Origin: Ga0077527 sp964433345
Lineage (GTDB): Bacteria > Pseudomonadota > Gammaproteobacteria > Burkholderiales > SG8-41
NCBI GenBank assembly: GCA_964433345.1
Contig: CAYSQJ010000012.1
Span: forward strand, 6,820-70,819
Length of the DNA: 64,000 nucleotides
Reading direction: 5' to 3'
Shown: positions 51,984-59,632 of the stretch, in pieces
Layout: every line of letters starts with the position of its first letter
Numbering within the stretch: the first letter of the stretch is position 1
Notes under the pieces: generated by a model
What the model was told of the DNA's origin: nothing
Databases searched by the model: none
What the model saw: only the letters and a program-made list of their open reading frames with translations
Position numbers and translations under genes: made by a program

Positions 51984-52622
51984 TCAGGCAAGCTCGAAAT
52001 ATACGGATTCGTTGGCAAAAAAAGCGGTGACAAAGCGCGAAACATCACGATAAAAAAGGGCCTGCTCTGCCCCCTCCAGAGCCGCACACAAGGCAGCATG
52101 CCAGGGGGAAAGATAACTTTGGAAAAACCGCTGCTGTGCGGCAAAAGAAGTCTCCGCATCCCCCTCGTCGACGATCAAACCCCGCATCACGTCGCAAAGA
52201 GCGGAGATGTGGTCTTCGTATTCCGATGCGTCATTGCTGCGCCGGAAGCCGAGACGAATGAGGTCTTCACGCAACTCTGCCAGCAGATGCCCCTTGCGCT
52301 GCCCCTGCATGTAACTCGACGCGTAAAGCGACACGGTTGGACGTCCGGTGCTGACGAACAGCGCATCGAACTCGCCGCGCAGGGTTTCGGGTTCAGCCTG
52401 CCGGACAGCATTAACGAGGATTTGCCAGGCTTGCGACAATTCGTCCGAGCCGGTGATGACCCCACGTGAATCGGCAATCTGCTGCAGCAAGGCAGCGCCC
52501 GGTGGTGCGAAAAATAGGTGGCTCAACAGGCCGTACAGCGCGCTACGGACGGCATCCCCATCCTCTCTCACGGAGATGGCGGGCACAGCTTGTCTGTGTG
52601 GTAGTGCCGTCGCGCTAATCAT
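51984..52622 (-). CDS. TorD/DmsD-family chaperone for the formate dehydrogenase
   Basis: 212 residues, all-helical, of the TorD/DmsD redox-enzyme maturation family: ALYGLLSHLFFAPPGAALLQ, LRGEFDALFVSTGRPTVSLY, GFRRSNDASEYEDHISALCD and SYLSPWHAALCAALE. Such chaperones bind the Tat leader of a molybdoenzyme until cofactor insertion is complete. The gene lies 12 bases upstream of the small Tat protein and then fdhA, so FdhA is the obvious client. No strong Shine-Dalgarno is seen. fdhE, found in other formate dehydrogenase operons, is absent here. Confidence 0.87.
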   Translation of the reverse strand: MISATALPHRQAVPAISVREDGDAVRSALYGLLSHLFFAPPGAALLQQIADSRGVITGSDELSQAWQILVNAVRQAEPETLRGEFDALFVSTGRPTVSLYASSYMQGQRKGHLLAELREDLIRLGFRRSNDASEYEDHISALCDVMRGLIVDEGDAETSFAAQQRFFQSYLSPWHAALCAALEGAEQALFYRDVSRFVTAFFANESVYFELA

Positions 52623-52738
52623 TTTCTGCCGTCGCAGCCAATATGTGAAACAGTGCCTATCTTAGGTGCGTTTTTCCCAAACATCCACCCTGTTCGCGTC
52701 GGGGGCAAGCGATTCGTGAAAGGCATCAAAAGACAACA

Positions 52739-54817
52739 TCAGAAATCATTAATGTTGCCATGCCGCGAATTTTGCAGCAGATCGACCACGCGGCAATCTG
52801 CGCACATCTTGATGCGATCCAGCGCGCCGGCCTCGGTAAACATCGGATGGCTGCCCAGCCGGGACAACATGCCATCGACCATCTGTCTGGTTCCAAAAGG
52901 TTTTCCGCACTTGATGCAATTGAAAGCCTGGGCTTCGTTGAGGGTACGTGCGGTTTTTGCCGGCGCTCCAGGCAGCAGGCGCGGCAACAGGGCAAGCGCC
53001 TGTTCGGGACATGTGCGTACGCACAATCCGCATTGCACGCAGTTCTTTTCGATGAAGCGCAGCGCGGGCGACTCCTTGGCATCGAGCAGCGCACCCTCCG
53101 GACAGGCGCCGACGCAAGCCATGCACAGCGTGCATTTGTCCTTGTCGACTTCGACGCTGCCATACGGGGCGCCTGCCTTGAGCACAATGGCCGCCTCCAC
53201 CTTCCCTGGCGCATGACTCAACAGATGGTCGAATACGAAATCCAGGGTGCTGCGCTTGTCGTTGCCGAGATTGAATCCGGCAACGGGCAGAGACTGGGGT
53301 CTGGACAGGCCCCACAGCCTGGCCTGCGCCTCGGCGGCATCGGCAGCCGTCAGCCAGAATACCCTTTCACCCTCGTAACCAAAGCCGGCCAGCAGCTCCT
53401 GCGCCAATGCCGCCTCGCGGACACCCGCCTCGACATAGCCGGCGGACTCCGTGCCGGTGCCCAGAACGACCACTTGGGCCGCCCCGAGGGCAATGGCGCC
53501 CAGCATCAGGTCCAGCCCCACCGCAGCGACATGCTGCACCTCGAGCGGGATCAGATCGGCAGGCAGGCCTTTTCCACGTCTTGCCAGCATTGCCAACAAT
53601 TCCCGACTGCCGCCGGCATGAAACAGCAGACGCGGATTGTGAACGCCTGCAGTCCGGTAAGCCTTCAGGGCCGCCTTCAGCCGCAGGCCGAAATCGGCAA
53701 CCCGTGGCCATGCATAACTCATCGCCCCCGAGGGACAGACCGTCGCGCAGCCGCCGCAGCCCATGCACAGGTGCGGCTCGACCACGACCCTGTTTTCCTT
53801 GAGCAGGCTGCTGATCGCGCCCGTGGAGCAGACATCGATGCACTGCGTGCAGCCGGTAATGCCTGAGCGCGCATGTGCGCAGATGTTCTCCCGGTAAGAG
53901 AAGAATTTCGGCTTTTCGAACTCACCGGTCATCTGCGCAAGTCCGGCCACAGCCAGCGCCTGTTCCAGCGGATCGCGGCCCGGCGCGAAATAACCCTGCG
54001 GAGGCTGTTCGGTGCGGATGTGAGGCCTTTCATCGAGATCGAGCACCAGGTCGAAACGGTCCTCGCGCGGCGCATCGCCGCGGCCGAAATCGATCGCCTG
54101 TACCGTGCCGCAGGCCGTCACGCACTTGCGGTGGCTTTTGCATTTGTCCAGATCGATCTGGAAGCTGAAATCGATCGCCTGCTCCGGACAGGCCTCGATG
54201 CAGGCGCCGCAGCGGGTGCAAGCTTCGAGGTCGATGGGGTTACGCTGCTTCCAACTGGCCGTGAAGGCGCCGAGGTAACCGGACAACGCGCCGACCTTGC
54301 CCGAGAACACCGGATAGCGGCGCTCCCCCGGCAGTTCCGCGCCGCGCCCGTCGTCGCTCATCAGCACCGTCACCGAGAACTGTCCAGCCAGCCGTTCCGC
54401 CCAGGGCAGCGCCGCCGCACCGGGACCGACGATCAGCAGTTCATTGCCCGCCTCGTAGCTTACCGTCGCCACCGGTTCGGGGTCCGGCAGGTCGGCGGCT
54501 GCGAGCAATGCCGCCATCTTCGGCGCGGCCTGCGCGCCCTCTTCCGACCAGCCCGCGGTTTCCCGCACATTGACGAAACGGATGCTGCCCTGCCCGTCCA
54601 TCTCTTCGTGCAATGCCGAAAACAGCGGTGCCTCCTGCGTACAGGCGACCAGCAGGTCGTCGCCGGATTTCACCGCAGCCTCGAAGCTGGCGAGATGGTG
54701 CCGGCAGAGTTCGCTGCGCACTGGCGGCATTTCATCGCCGCCAAGCGCGCCGGCGATGGCCTTGCCGTCGACCGTCATGGTCCTGTTGCAGTTGCAGAGC
54801 AGCGTTTTGTGCCTCAT
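52739..54817 (-). CDS. Polyferredoxin with MvhD-like domain, formate-dehydrogenase associated
   Basis: 692 residues. The N-terminus KTLLCNCNRTM has a small Cys motif; a short Rossmann-like piece (ELLIVGPGAAALPWAERLAG) follows. Six ferredoxin-type clusters then occur: CTRCGACIEACPEQ, CKSHRKCVTACGT, CTQCIDVCSTGA, CMGCGGCATVCPSGA, CTLCMACVGACPEGA and CVQCGLCVRTCPEQA. Between the fourth and fifth lies a domain with LLFHAGGSRELLAM and ALGAAQVVVLGTGTE reminiscent of the MvhD/hydrogenase delta fold. A C-terminal CIKCGKPFG...CADC could bind Zn or Fe. No signal peptide: it should act in the cytoplasm, perhaps supplying electrons or assembling clusters for the dehydrogenase. It sits between DUF3306 and the TorD-like gene. 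Confidence 0.85.
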   Translation of the reverse strand: MRHKTLLCNCNRTMTVDGKAIAGALGGDEMPPVRSELCRHHLASFEAAVKSGDDLLVACTQEAPLFSALHEEMDGQGSIRFVNVRETAGWSEEGAQAAPKMAALLAAADLPDPEPVATVSYEAGNELLIVGPGAAALPWAERLAGQFSVTVLMSDDGRGAELPGERRYPVFSGKVGALSGYLGAFTASWKQRNPIDLEACTRCGACIEACPEQAIDFSFQIDLDKCKSHRKCVTACGTVQAIDFGRGDAPREDRFDLVLDLDERPHIRTEQPPQGYFAPGRDPLEQALAVAGLAQMTGEFEKPKFFSYRENICAHARSGITGCTQCIDVCSTGAISSLLKENRVVVEPHLCMGCGGCATVCPSGAMSYAWPRVADFGLRLKAALKAYRTAGVHNPRLLFHAGGSRELLAMLARRGKGLPADLIPLEVQHVAAVGLDLMLGAIALGAAQVVVLGTGTESAGYVEAGVREAALAQELLAGFGYEGERVFWLTAADAAEAQARLWGLSRPQSLPVAGFNLGNDKRSTLDFVFDHLLSHAPGKVEAAIVLKAGAPYGSVEVDKDKCTLCMACVGACPEGALLDAKESPALRFIEKNCVQCGLCVRTCPEQALALLPRLLPGAPAKTARTLNEAQAFNCIKCGKPFGTRQMVDGMLSRLGSHPMFTEAGALDRIKMCADCRVVDLLQNSRHGNINDF

Positions 54818-54851
54818 GGGGAATCCGCTGAAAAGAAAAAGTCTGCGCAGT

Positions 54852-55415
54852 CTACGTGGTTTGCGACGGCGTTCCGGATTCGTCGTCCGGTTTCTGCGCC
54901 AGCGGCGCAGGCTCCTCAGCCACCGGCGGCGGCAAGGCTTCCGCCTCCTGTGCGGCCAGCGCCGCGGCTTCCGCTGCCGCTTCGGCCTCCACCTCCTGCT
55001 GCGGCGTCATCGCGCGCCGCTTCTGCGCCTCTTCATCCGTCTCCTTCGCCCAGCCGAGGATTTTCTGCGCCTGTTTCAGTTCCGCCAACATCGAGGCCGG
55101 CAAGGGATCGGAAATCGAATAGTCGTCGATATAGACGTCCAGCCCGTCCATCACGTTGAAATGCGGATCGCTGAACATTTTTTTCAGCGCCGCGCGGCGC
55201 AGGGTCTCGTCGACCTTGGGATGCATGAAACCGCGGTAATCGGAGTCGATGCCCAGTTCCTCGAGCGGCGGCAAGCTGGGAGCCTCTTCCGCGGTGGCCG
55301 GCGTCACCGGTGCCGGCGGCTTCAGCGCCTCCTCGCGCGCATCACGCTTGCGGCGCGACCAGCGGGAGAGGAATTCTTCCGGGGTTTCGGAGGGTTTGTG
55401 TTCGGACTCGGCCAT
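54852..55415 (-). CDS. DUF3306-family protein of the formate dehydrogenase operon
   Basis: 187 residues from ATG 55415. The N-terminal part has FLSRWSRRKRDAREEALKPP and a core with DYRGFMHPKVDETLRRAALK and MDGLDVYIDDYS, the DUF3306 pattern. The C-terminal 60 residues are low-complexity Ala/Glu/Pro (EAEAAAEAAALAAQEAEALP). No signal peptide. The family occurs almost only in formate dehydrogenase loci, next to DUF3305, and probably helps maturation; no biochemical role is established. A longer frame upstream overlaps DUF3305 and was rejected. It is 14 bases after DUF3305 and 34 bases before the polyferredoxin. Confidence 0.85.
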   Translation of the reverse strand: MAESEHKPSETPEEFLSRWSRRKRDAREEALKPPAPVTPATAEEAPSLPPLEELGIDSDYRGFMHPKVDETLRRAALKKMFSDPHFNVMDGLDVYIDDYSISDPLPASMLAELKQAQKILGWAKETDEEAQKRRAMTPQQEVEAEAAAEAAALAAQEAEALPPPVAEEPAPLAQKPDDESGTPSQTT

Positions 55416-55429
55416 CGTGCTCGTGAATC

Positions 55430-55930
55430 TCAATCGGGTCGCCAATTGCCCATGCGCCCCTTGTCCTTGCTGGTCGCATATTTCGCCTTCTTGCGCGGCT
55501 CCGGCTTGTAATGCGCCTCGCAGAACTTCGCCATCCAGGGCAGCAGTTCCAGCGGCAGCGGCACGCCGTCGACGGTCTCGCCGCTGTCGAGCCAGCGCGA
55601 GCCTTCGTGGTAACTCACGGTCAGCAGCTGCGGCTTCGCCACTGCATCCTCCATCCGCCACAGCACGAATACCTTGGGCTGCGGCGAAGTGATGTTCATG
55701 TAATAACCTTCGGCCTCGTCACGCTGCAGCGTGATCTGCAATCCCGGGTGCAGCATCTGCATGCGGCCCGCATCCTCCAGCAGCACCCTCGGCAGCGCAG
55801 CCGGATCAATGTCGGGCAGGACGCTTTTGGCTTCCCATTTCTCGCTGGCCCAGCGGTTGTTCAGCGACGTGCGCTCCATCACCACCGCGGCGGCCCGGCG
55901 TTGCGTCACGGATGTCGGGTATTCGGACAT
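55430..55930 (-). CDS. DUF3305-family protein of the formate dehydrogenase operon
   Basis: 166 residues from ATG 55930 (ATG 55939 is equally possible; no strong Shine-Dalgarno marks either). Typical DUF3305 content: VMERTSLNNRWASEKWEAKS near the start, then YYMNITSPQPKVFVLWRM, VSYHEGSRWLDSGETVDGVP and a basic C-terminal tail (KPEPRKKAKYATSKDKG). It is a soluble cytoplasmic protein with no known reaction. It is the first gene of the minus-strand formate dehydrogenase operon and is divergent from moaA. Pairing with DUF3306 is the standard arrangement, which suggests the two act together in enzyme maturation. Confidence 0.85.
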   Translation of the reverse strand: MSEYPTSVTQRRAAAVVMERTSLNNRWASEKWEAKSVLPDIDPAALPRVLLEDAGRMQMLHPGLQITLQRDEAEGYYMNITSPQPKVFVLWRMEDAVAKPQLLTVSYHEGSRWLDSGETVDGVPLPLELLPWMAKFCEAHYKPEPRKKAKYATSKDKGRMGNWRPD

Positions 55931-56010
55931 GAGGGGCATTCTGCGGGAGAAGCTGCGGGCAGACAACCCTGCACTGCAGCTAAATACTTGATTTGCAAGT
56001 GTTGTCATCC

Positions 56011-56040
56011 TTGCACCGCGGGATTCGACTCGGCCATAAT
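56011..56040 (+). promoter_or_regulatory. Candidate sigma-70 promoter for moaA
   Basis: TTGCAC (56011-56016) and CATAAT (56035-56040) are separated by 18 bases and lie 25 bases before the moaA ATG at 56066. The -10 matches the consensus at 5 of 6 positions, the -35 at 3 of 6. It sits in the 126-base region between the divergent formate dehydrogenase operon and moaA, where an additional inverted repeat ACTTG-N5-CAAGT occurs at 55986-56000. Confidence 0.35.
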
Positions 56041-56065
56041 CAACCTCCATCAGAAGCCACAGTCC

Positions 56066-57100
56066 ATGACCCCGTCCAGTCCCGCATCTGCAGCCAACTT
56101 CGTCCGTGACCGCCTCCGCCGGCCGTTGCGCGATCTGCGCATTTCGATCACCGACCGCTGCAACTTCCGCTGCGTCTACTGCATGCCGAAGGAGAAGTTC
56201 GGCGCCGACTACCAGTTCCTCGAACGCTCGGCGCTGCTGTCCTTCGAGGAAATCACGCGGCTGGCACGGCTGTTCACGCAGCTCGGCATCGAGAAAATCC
56301 GCCTCACCGGCGGTGAACCTCTGGTCCGCCGCAATGTCGAGAAACTGGTCGAACAGCTGGCGACCATTCCCGGCCTCGACCTGACGCTGACCACCAACGG
56401 CTCGCTGCTCGCCAAAAAAGCCAAGGCCCTGCGTGCCGCCGGTCTGCAACGCATCACTGTAAGCCTCGACTCGCTCGACGACGCGATATTCAAGGCGATG
56501 AACGACGTCGACTACCCGGTGGCGAAAGTGCTCGACGGCATCGATGCCGCGGCGGCGGCCGGTTTCAGGCCGGTCAAGGTCAACATGGTCGTCAAGCGCG
56601 GCGTCAACGAGCACAGCATCCTGCCGATGGCGAAGTTCTTCCGCGAACGCGGCCACATCCTGCGCTTCATCGAATACATGGACGTCGGCGCCACCAACGG
56701 CTGGCGCATGGACGACGTGGTCAGCGCACGCGAGATCGTCGACATCATCAATCGCGAACTGCCGCTGGAACCCGCCGATCCCAACTACACCGGCGAAGTC
56801 GCCGAGCGCTGGCGTTACAAGGACGGCAGTGGCGAAATCGGCGTCATCGCCTCGGTGACCCAGGCCTTCTGCCGCGACTGCACCCGTGCCCGCATCTCCA
56901 CCGAAGGCCAGCTCTACACATGCCTCTTCGCCACCGCCGGCCACGACCTGCGCGCACTGCTGCGCGGCGGCGCCAGCGACGAGGCCATCCTCGCCAGAAT
57001 CGGCGGCGTGTGGACCGCGCGCGAAGACCGCTATTCAGAAATCCGTGGCCAGCAGACAGTGCCGCTGAAAAAAATCGAAATGTCCTACATCGGCGGTTGA
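56066..57100 (+). CDS. moaA: GTP 3',8-cyclase
   Basis: 344 residues from ATG 56066. The radical-SAM cluster is bound by Cys32, Cys36 and Cys39 in DRCNFRCVYCMPKE. The SAM-binding strand is IRLTGGEPLVRRNVE. The second, GTP-binding cluster uses Cys269, Cys272 and Cys286 (FCRDCTRARIST...YTC). The protein ends SYIGG with the essential double glycine. MoaA starts molybdenum-cofactor synthesis by converting GTP to the cyclised nucleotide used by MoaC. It is divergent from the formate dehydrogenase operon and leads to fdhD and mobA, so early, middle and late steps of cofactor production for that enzyme are grouped. Confidence 0.96.
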   Translation: MTPSSPASAANFVRDRLRRPLRDLRISITDRCNFRCVYCMPKEKFGADYQFLERSALLSFEEITRLARLFTQLGIEKIRLTGGEPLVRRNVEKLVEQLATIPGLDLTLTTNGSLLAKKAKALRAAGLQRITVSLDSLDDAIFKAMNDVDYPVAKVLDGIDAAAAAGFRPVKVNMVVKRGVNEHSILPMAKFFRERGHILRFIEYMDVGATNGWRMDDVVSAREIVDIINRELPLEPADPNYTGEVAERWRYKDGSGEIGVIASVTQAFCRDCTRARISTEGQLYTCLFATAGHDLRALLRGGASDEAILARIGGVWTAREDRYSEIRGQQTVPLKKIEMSYIGG

Positions 57101-57127
57101 CCCGGATTCCCTCTCCCCCAGAATATC

Positions 57128-57157
57128 CCCTCTCCCCGCAAACTTGCGGGGAGAGGG
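57128..57157. repeat. REP-like hairpin in the moaA-fdhD spacer
   Basis: A perfect 14-base inverted repeat (CCCTCTCCCCGCAA / TTGCGGGGAGAGGG) with a 2-base loop lies between moaA and fdhD. It is flanked by related pyrimidine/purine-rich blocks (CCCTCTCCCCC before and GGGTGAGGGG after, about 57110-57170), the layout of widespread CCCTCTCCC...GAGGGTGAGGG intergenic repeats. It may be a mobile REP-type element, and as a strong RNA hairpin it could also attenuate or stabilise the moaA transcript. There is no T-run, so it is not a standard terminator. Confidence 0.65.
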
Positions 57158-57196
57158 TCAGGGTGAGGGGCAACAAAAGCCATTAGCCATACCCCC

Positions 57197-58036
57197 GTGC
57201 CCAAACCCGAAATCACAAAAGCCACCCGCCCGCTGACCGTCGAGGTCGAATCGGTCAACGAACGCGGCGAAGCCGAATCCACGCCCATCGCCGGCGAACA
57301 TCCGCTGACGATCTACATCGACAAGCGCGAAATCGTCACGCTGATGACGCTGGGCCAGAACCCCGAAGCACTGGTCCTGGGCTACCTGCGCAACCAGCAC
57401 CTCGTGCCGTCGATCGACCACATCGCCGCGGTGCAGGTCGACTGGGAAACCGGCTCCGCCGCTGTCACCACGCGCAAGGCGGTGAAGGACCTGACAAAAA
57501 AGATGAGCAAGCGCACCGTCACCACCGGCTGCGGCCAGGGCACGGTGTTCGGCGACCTGATGGAAGAAATTGATTCGATCAAACTGCGCGACGATGTGCG
57601 TTTGAGCGAAACAGGCCTCTACGCCCTGCTCGACGCCGTGCGCCGCCACGAAACCATCTACAAGAGCGCCGGCGCGGTGCACGGCTGCGCGCTGGCGGCG
57701 GTGAATGGTGACAGCGCCGGAATCCTCCACTTCGTCGAAGACGTCGGCCGCCACAATGCCGTGGACGCCATCGCCGGCCTGATGTGGCTGGAGGACATCG
57801 ACGGCTCGGACAAGGTGTTCTACACCACGGGGCGCCTGACCTCGGAAATGGTGATCAAGGCCGCGCAGATGCGCATCCCCTTCCTGGTGTCGCGTTCGGG
57901 ACTCACGCAGATGGGCCACGACGTCGCGCTGCGCACCGGCATCACCATGATCGGCCGCGCCGTCAACAAGCACTACCTGCTGTTCACCGGCCGGGAGCGT
58001 TTCGTGAAGCCGGTAACACAGACGATGCTGGCATGA
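57197..58036 (+). CDS. fdhD: Formate dehydrogenase sulfurtransferase FdhD
   Basis: 279 residues from GTG 57197. The family appears in LMTLGQNPEALVLGYLRNQH, in RHETIYKSAGAVHGCALAAV with its Cys, in EDVGRHNAVDAIAGLMW and in TTGRLTSEMVIKAAQMRIPF. FdhD moves sulfur from a cysteine desulfurase to the bis-MGD cofactor, a step required for active formate dehydrogenase. In Escherichia coli the transfer loop has two cysteines (CxxC); here it reads TVTTGCGQGTVFG with a single Cys112, the second position being Gly. It overlaps mobA by ATGA and follows moaA after a REP-like hairpin. Confidence 0.93.
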   Translation: MPKPEITKATRPLTVEVESVNERGEAESTPIAGEHPLTIYIDKREIVTLMTLGQNPEALVLGYLRNQHLVPSIDHIAAVQVDWETGSAAVTTRKAVKDLTKKMSKRTVTTGCGQGTVFGDLMEEIDSIKLRDDVRLSETGLYALLDAVRRHETIYKSAGAVHGCALAAVNGDSAGILHFVEDVGRHNAVDAIAGLMWLEDIDGSDKVFYTTGRLTSEMVIKAAQMRIPFLVSRSGLTQMGHDVALRTGITMIGRAVNKHYLLFTGRERFVKPVTQTMLA

Positions 58037-58608
58037 GCGGCATCACCGGAATACTCCTCGCCGGCGGCCAGGGCCGGCGCATGGGCGGCGTCGACAAAGG
58101 CCTGCAACTGCTGCGCGGCAAGCCGATGGCGCAGCATGTCATCGACCGGTTCGCGCCTCAGGTCGATGAGTTGCTGATCAATGCCAACCAGAATATCGAA
58201 CAATATCAGGCACTTGGATATCGCGCCATCCCCGACGCCATCGGCGGTTTTGCCGGTCCGCTCGCGGGCCTGCACCGGGGCCTCAGTGAAGCCGCGCACC
58301 CGCTGGTGGTCACCGTGCCCTGCGACTCCCCCTTCCTGCCGCTCGATCTGGTCACGCAACTGAAAACCGCGCTGGACGCGCAGCAGGCCGACCTCGCCGT
58401 CGCGAAGACCGGCGAGCAGCCGCATCCGGTGTTCAGCCTGTGCAGAAAATCCGTGCTGCCCGGCCTCACCGCTTTTCTCGAAAGCGGCGGCCGCAAGATC
58501 GATCTCTGGTATTCGCAGCTGAAGGTGGCGGAAGTGCAGTTTGCGGATGAGGCCGCGTTCCGCAACATCAATACGCTGGAAGAACTGACTGCCAGCACCA
58601 AGGCCTGA
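58033..58608 (+). CDS. mobA: Molybdenum cofactor guanylyltransferase
   Basis: 191 residues from ATG 58033, overlapping the fdhD stop by 4 bases. The nucleotide-binding loop is GILLAGGQGRRMGGVDKGLQ with the conserved Arg and Lys, followed by GFAGPLAGLHRGLSEA, VTVPCDSPFLPLDLV with the Mg-binding Asp, and a FRNINTLEEL end. MobA attaches GMP to Mo-molybdopterin, giving the bis-MGD form needed by the formate dehydrogenase encoded next door. It converges on the LysR gene with 6 bases between. Confidence 0.95.
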   Translation: MSGITGILLAGGQGRRMGGVDKGLQLLRGKPMAQHVIDRFAPQVDELLINANQNIEQYQALGYRAIPDAIGGFAGPLAGLHRGLSEAAHPLVVTVPCDSPFLPLDLVTQLKTALDAQQADLAVAKTGEQPHPVFSLCRKSVLPGLTAFLESGGRKIDLWYSQLKVAEVQFADEAAFRNINTLEELTASTKA

Positions 58609-58614
58609 CACCGC

Positions 58615-59523
58615 TCATGACGCGCGCCGCGCCTCGCGCATCAGCTCCTGCGCCACCTGTGCCGCTGCACGGGTGAATTTGCCGACCAGGCCGGCGCGCT
58701 GCAGACCCTTGGGATAACCGACAGCGAAACGCTGCTCGATGCGTGTCTCGAGCGGGCGCAGCACGAGGCCACGGCTGATGAACTGCGCGCCCAGCAGCTC
58801 GGGGACCAGCGCGATGCCGAGCCCGTTGGCCGCAAATCCGCAGGCCGCCCCCACCGCATGGGTCTCCAGCCGGACCGTCGGCATTTTTCCGCCATGGCTC
58901 AGTAGCGCGCGGACTTCCTGCAGCCAGGCCGCGTTGCGGCCGAGCATGACCAGCGGCTCGCCGGCCAGATCGCGCGCGCGAATGACCCGGGCGCGCGCCA
59001 GGCGGTGGCTCGATGACAGCGCACAGGCGACAGAACTCTCCGCCAGCGGTAGCGTCGAAATGCCGGCATGCACCACGGGCTCCTTGAGAATGCCCACATC
59101 GACCTCGCGTTTGGCAATCATCGCGGCAATGGCCTCGTAGCTGCCGAGTTCGACGGCGTACCGCAGGTTTGCATGCTGCGGCGCGAGGCGCGCGATGATG
59201 CGCGGGAGCAGCACCTCGCAGAAACTGTAGGGTGCGGCAATGCGCAGCATCCCGGTATTGTTGGCGCGCATCTTGCGGACCAGATTGAGCACCCGCTCGA
59301 CGCCCTCGAAGGCATGGGCGACCTCGCGATGCAGTTCCAGCGCGTGCGCCGTCGGCAGCAGCCGGCCGCGCTCGCGGGCAAAAAGGTCGATGTCGAATCC
59401 GGCCTCGAGCTGCGCGATCTGGCGGCTCACCGCGGGCTGGGACAGGCCGAGGAGGCGTGCCGCGGCACTCGCCGAACCGGTGTCCACCACCGCGCGGAAC
59501 ACTTCAAGCTGCCGGTAGTCCAT
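58615..59523 (-). CDS. LysR-family transcriptional regulator
   Basis: 302 residues. The N-terminal winged helix-turn-helix reads MDYRQLEVFRAVVDTGSASA followed by AARLLGLSQPAVSRQIAQLE; the C-terminal co-inducer domain has FCEVLLPRIIARLAPQHANL and AVGAACGFAANGLGIALVP. LysR proteins usually bind upstream of a divergent target and switch it on with a pathway metabolite. Here the divergent neighbour is the N-formylglutamate amidohydrolase-like gene and its Bug receptor, so control of that pair is the natural reading. Confidence 0.92.
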   Translation of the reverse strand: MDYRQLEVFRAVVDTGSASAAARLLGLSQPAVSRQIAQLEAGFDIDLFARERGRLLPTAHALELHREVAHAFEGVERVLNLVRKMRANNTGMLRIAAPYSFCEVLLPRIIARLAPQHANLRYAVELGSYEAIAAMIAKREVDVGILKEPVVHAGISTLPLAESSVACALSSSHRLARARVIRARDLAGEPLVMLGRNAAWLQEVRALLSHGGKMPTVRLETHAVGAACGFAANGLGIALVPELLGAQFISRGLVLRPLETRIEQRFAVGYPKGLQRAGLVGKFTRAAAQVAQELMREARRAS

Positions 59524-59632
59524 GCGTCCCCCATGTCAAAAATGCATAGATTAATACGGAACACGGATATTGTTGCGCGTTTGTTGCAGGCTGTGGAGAC
59601 TGCCGGCGCATCCATCCGACAGGAGCAGTCCG
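59524..59632. promoter_or_regulatory. LysR/amidohydrolase divergent control region
   Basis: The 109 bases between the LysR start and the GTG start of the amidohydrolase should hold both promoters and the LysR operator. The LysR-proximal half is AT-rich (about 59535-59575, including ATAGATTAATACGG) and the distal half ends with the Shine-Dalgarno AGGAG at 59621-59625. No single T-N11-A site could be chosen with confidence. Confidence 0.4.
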
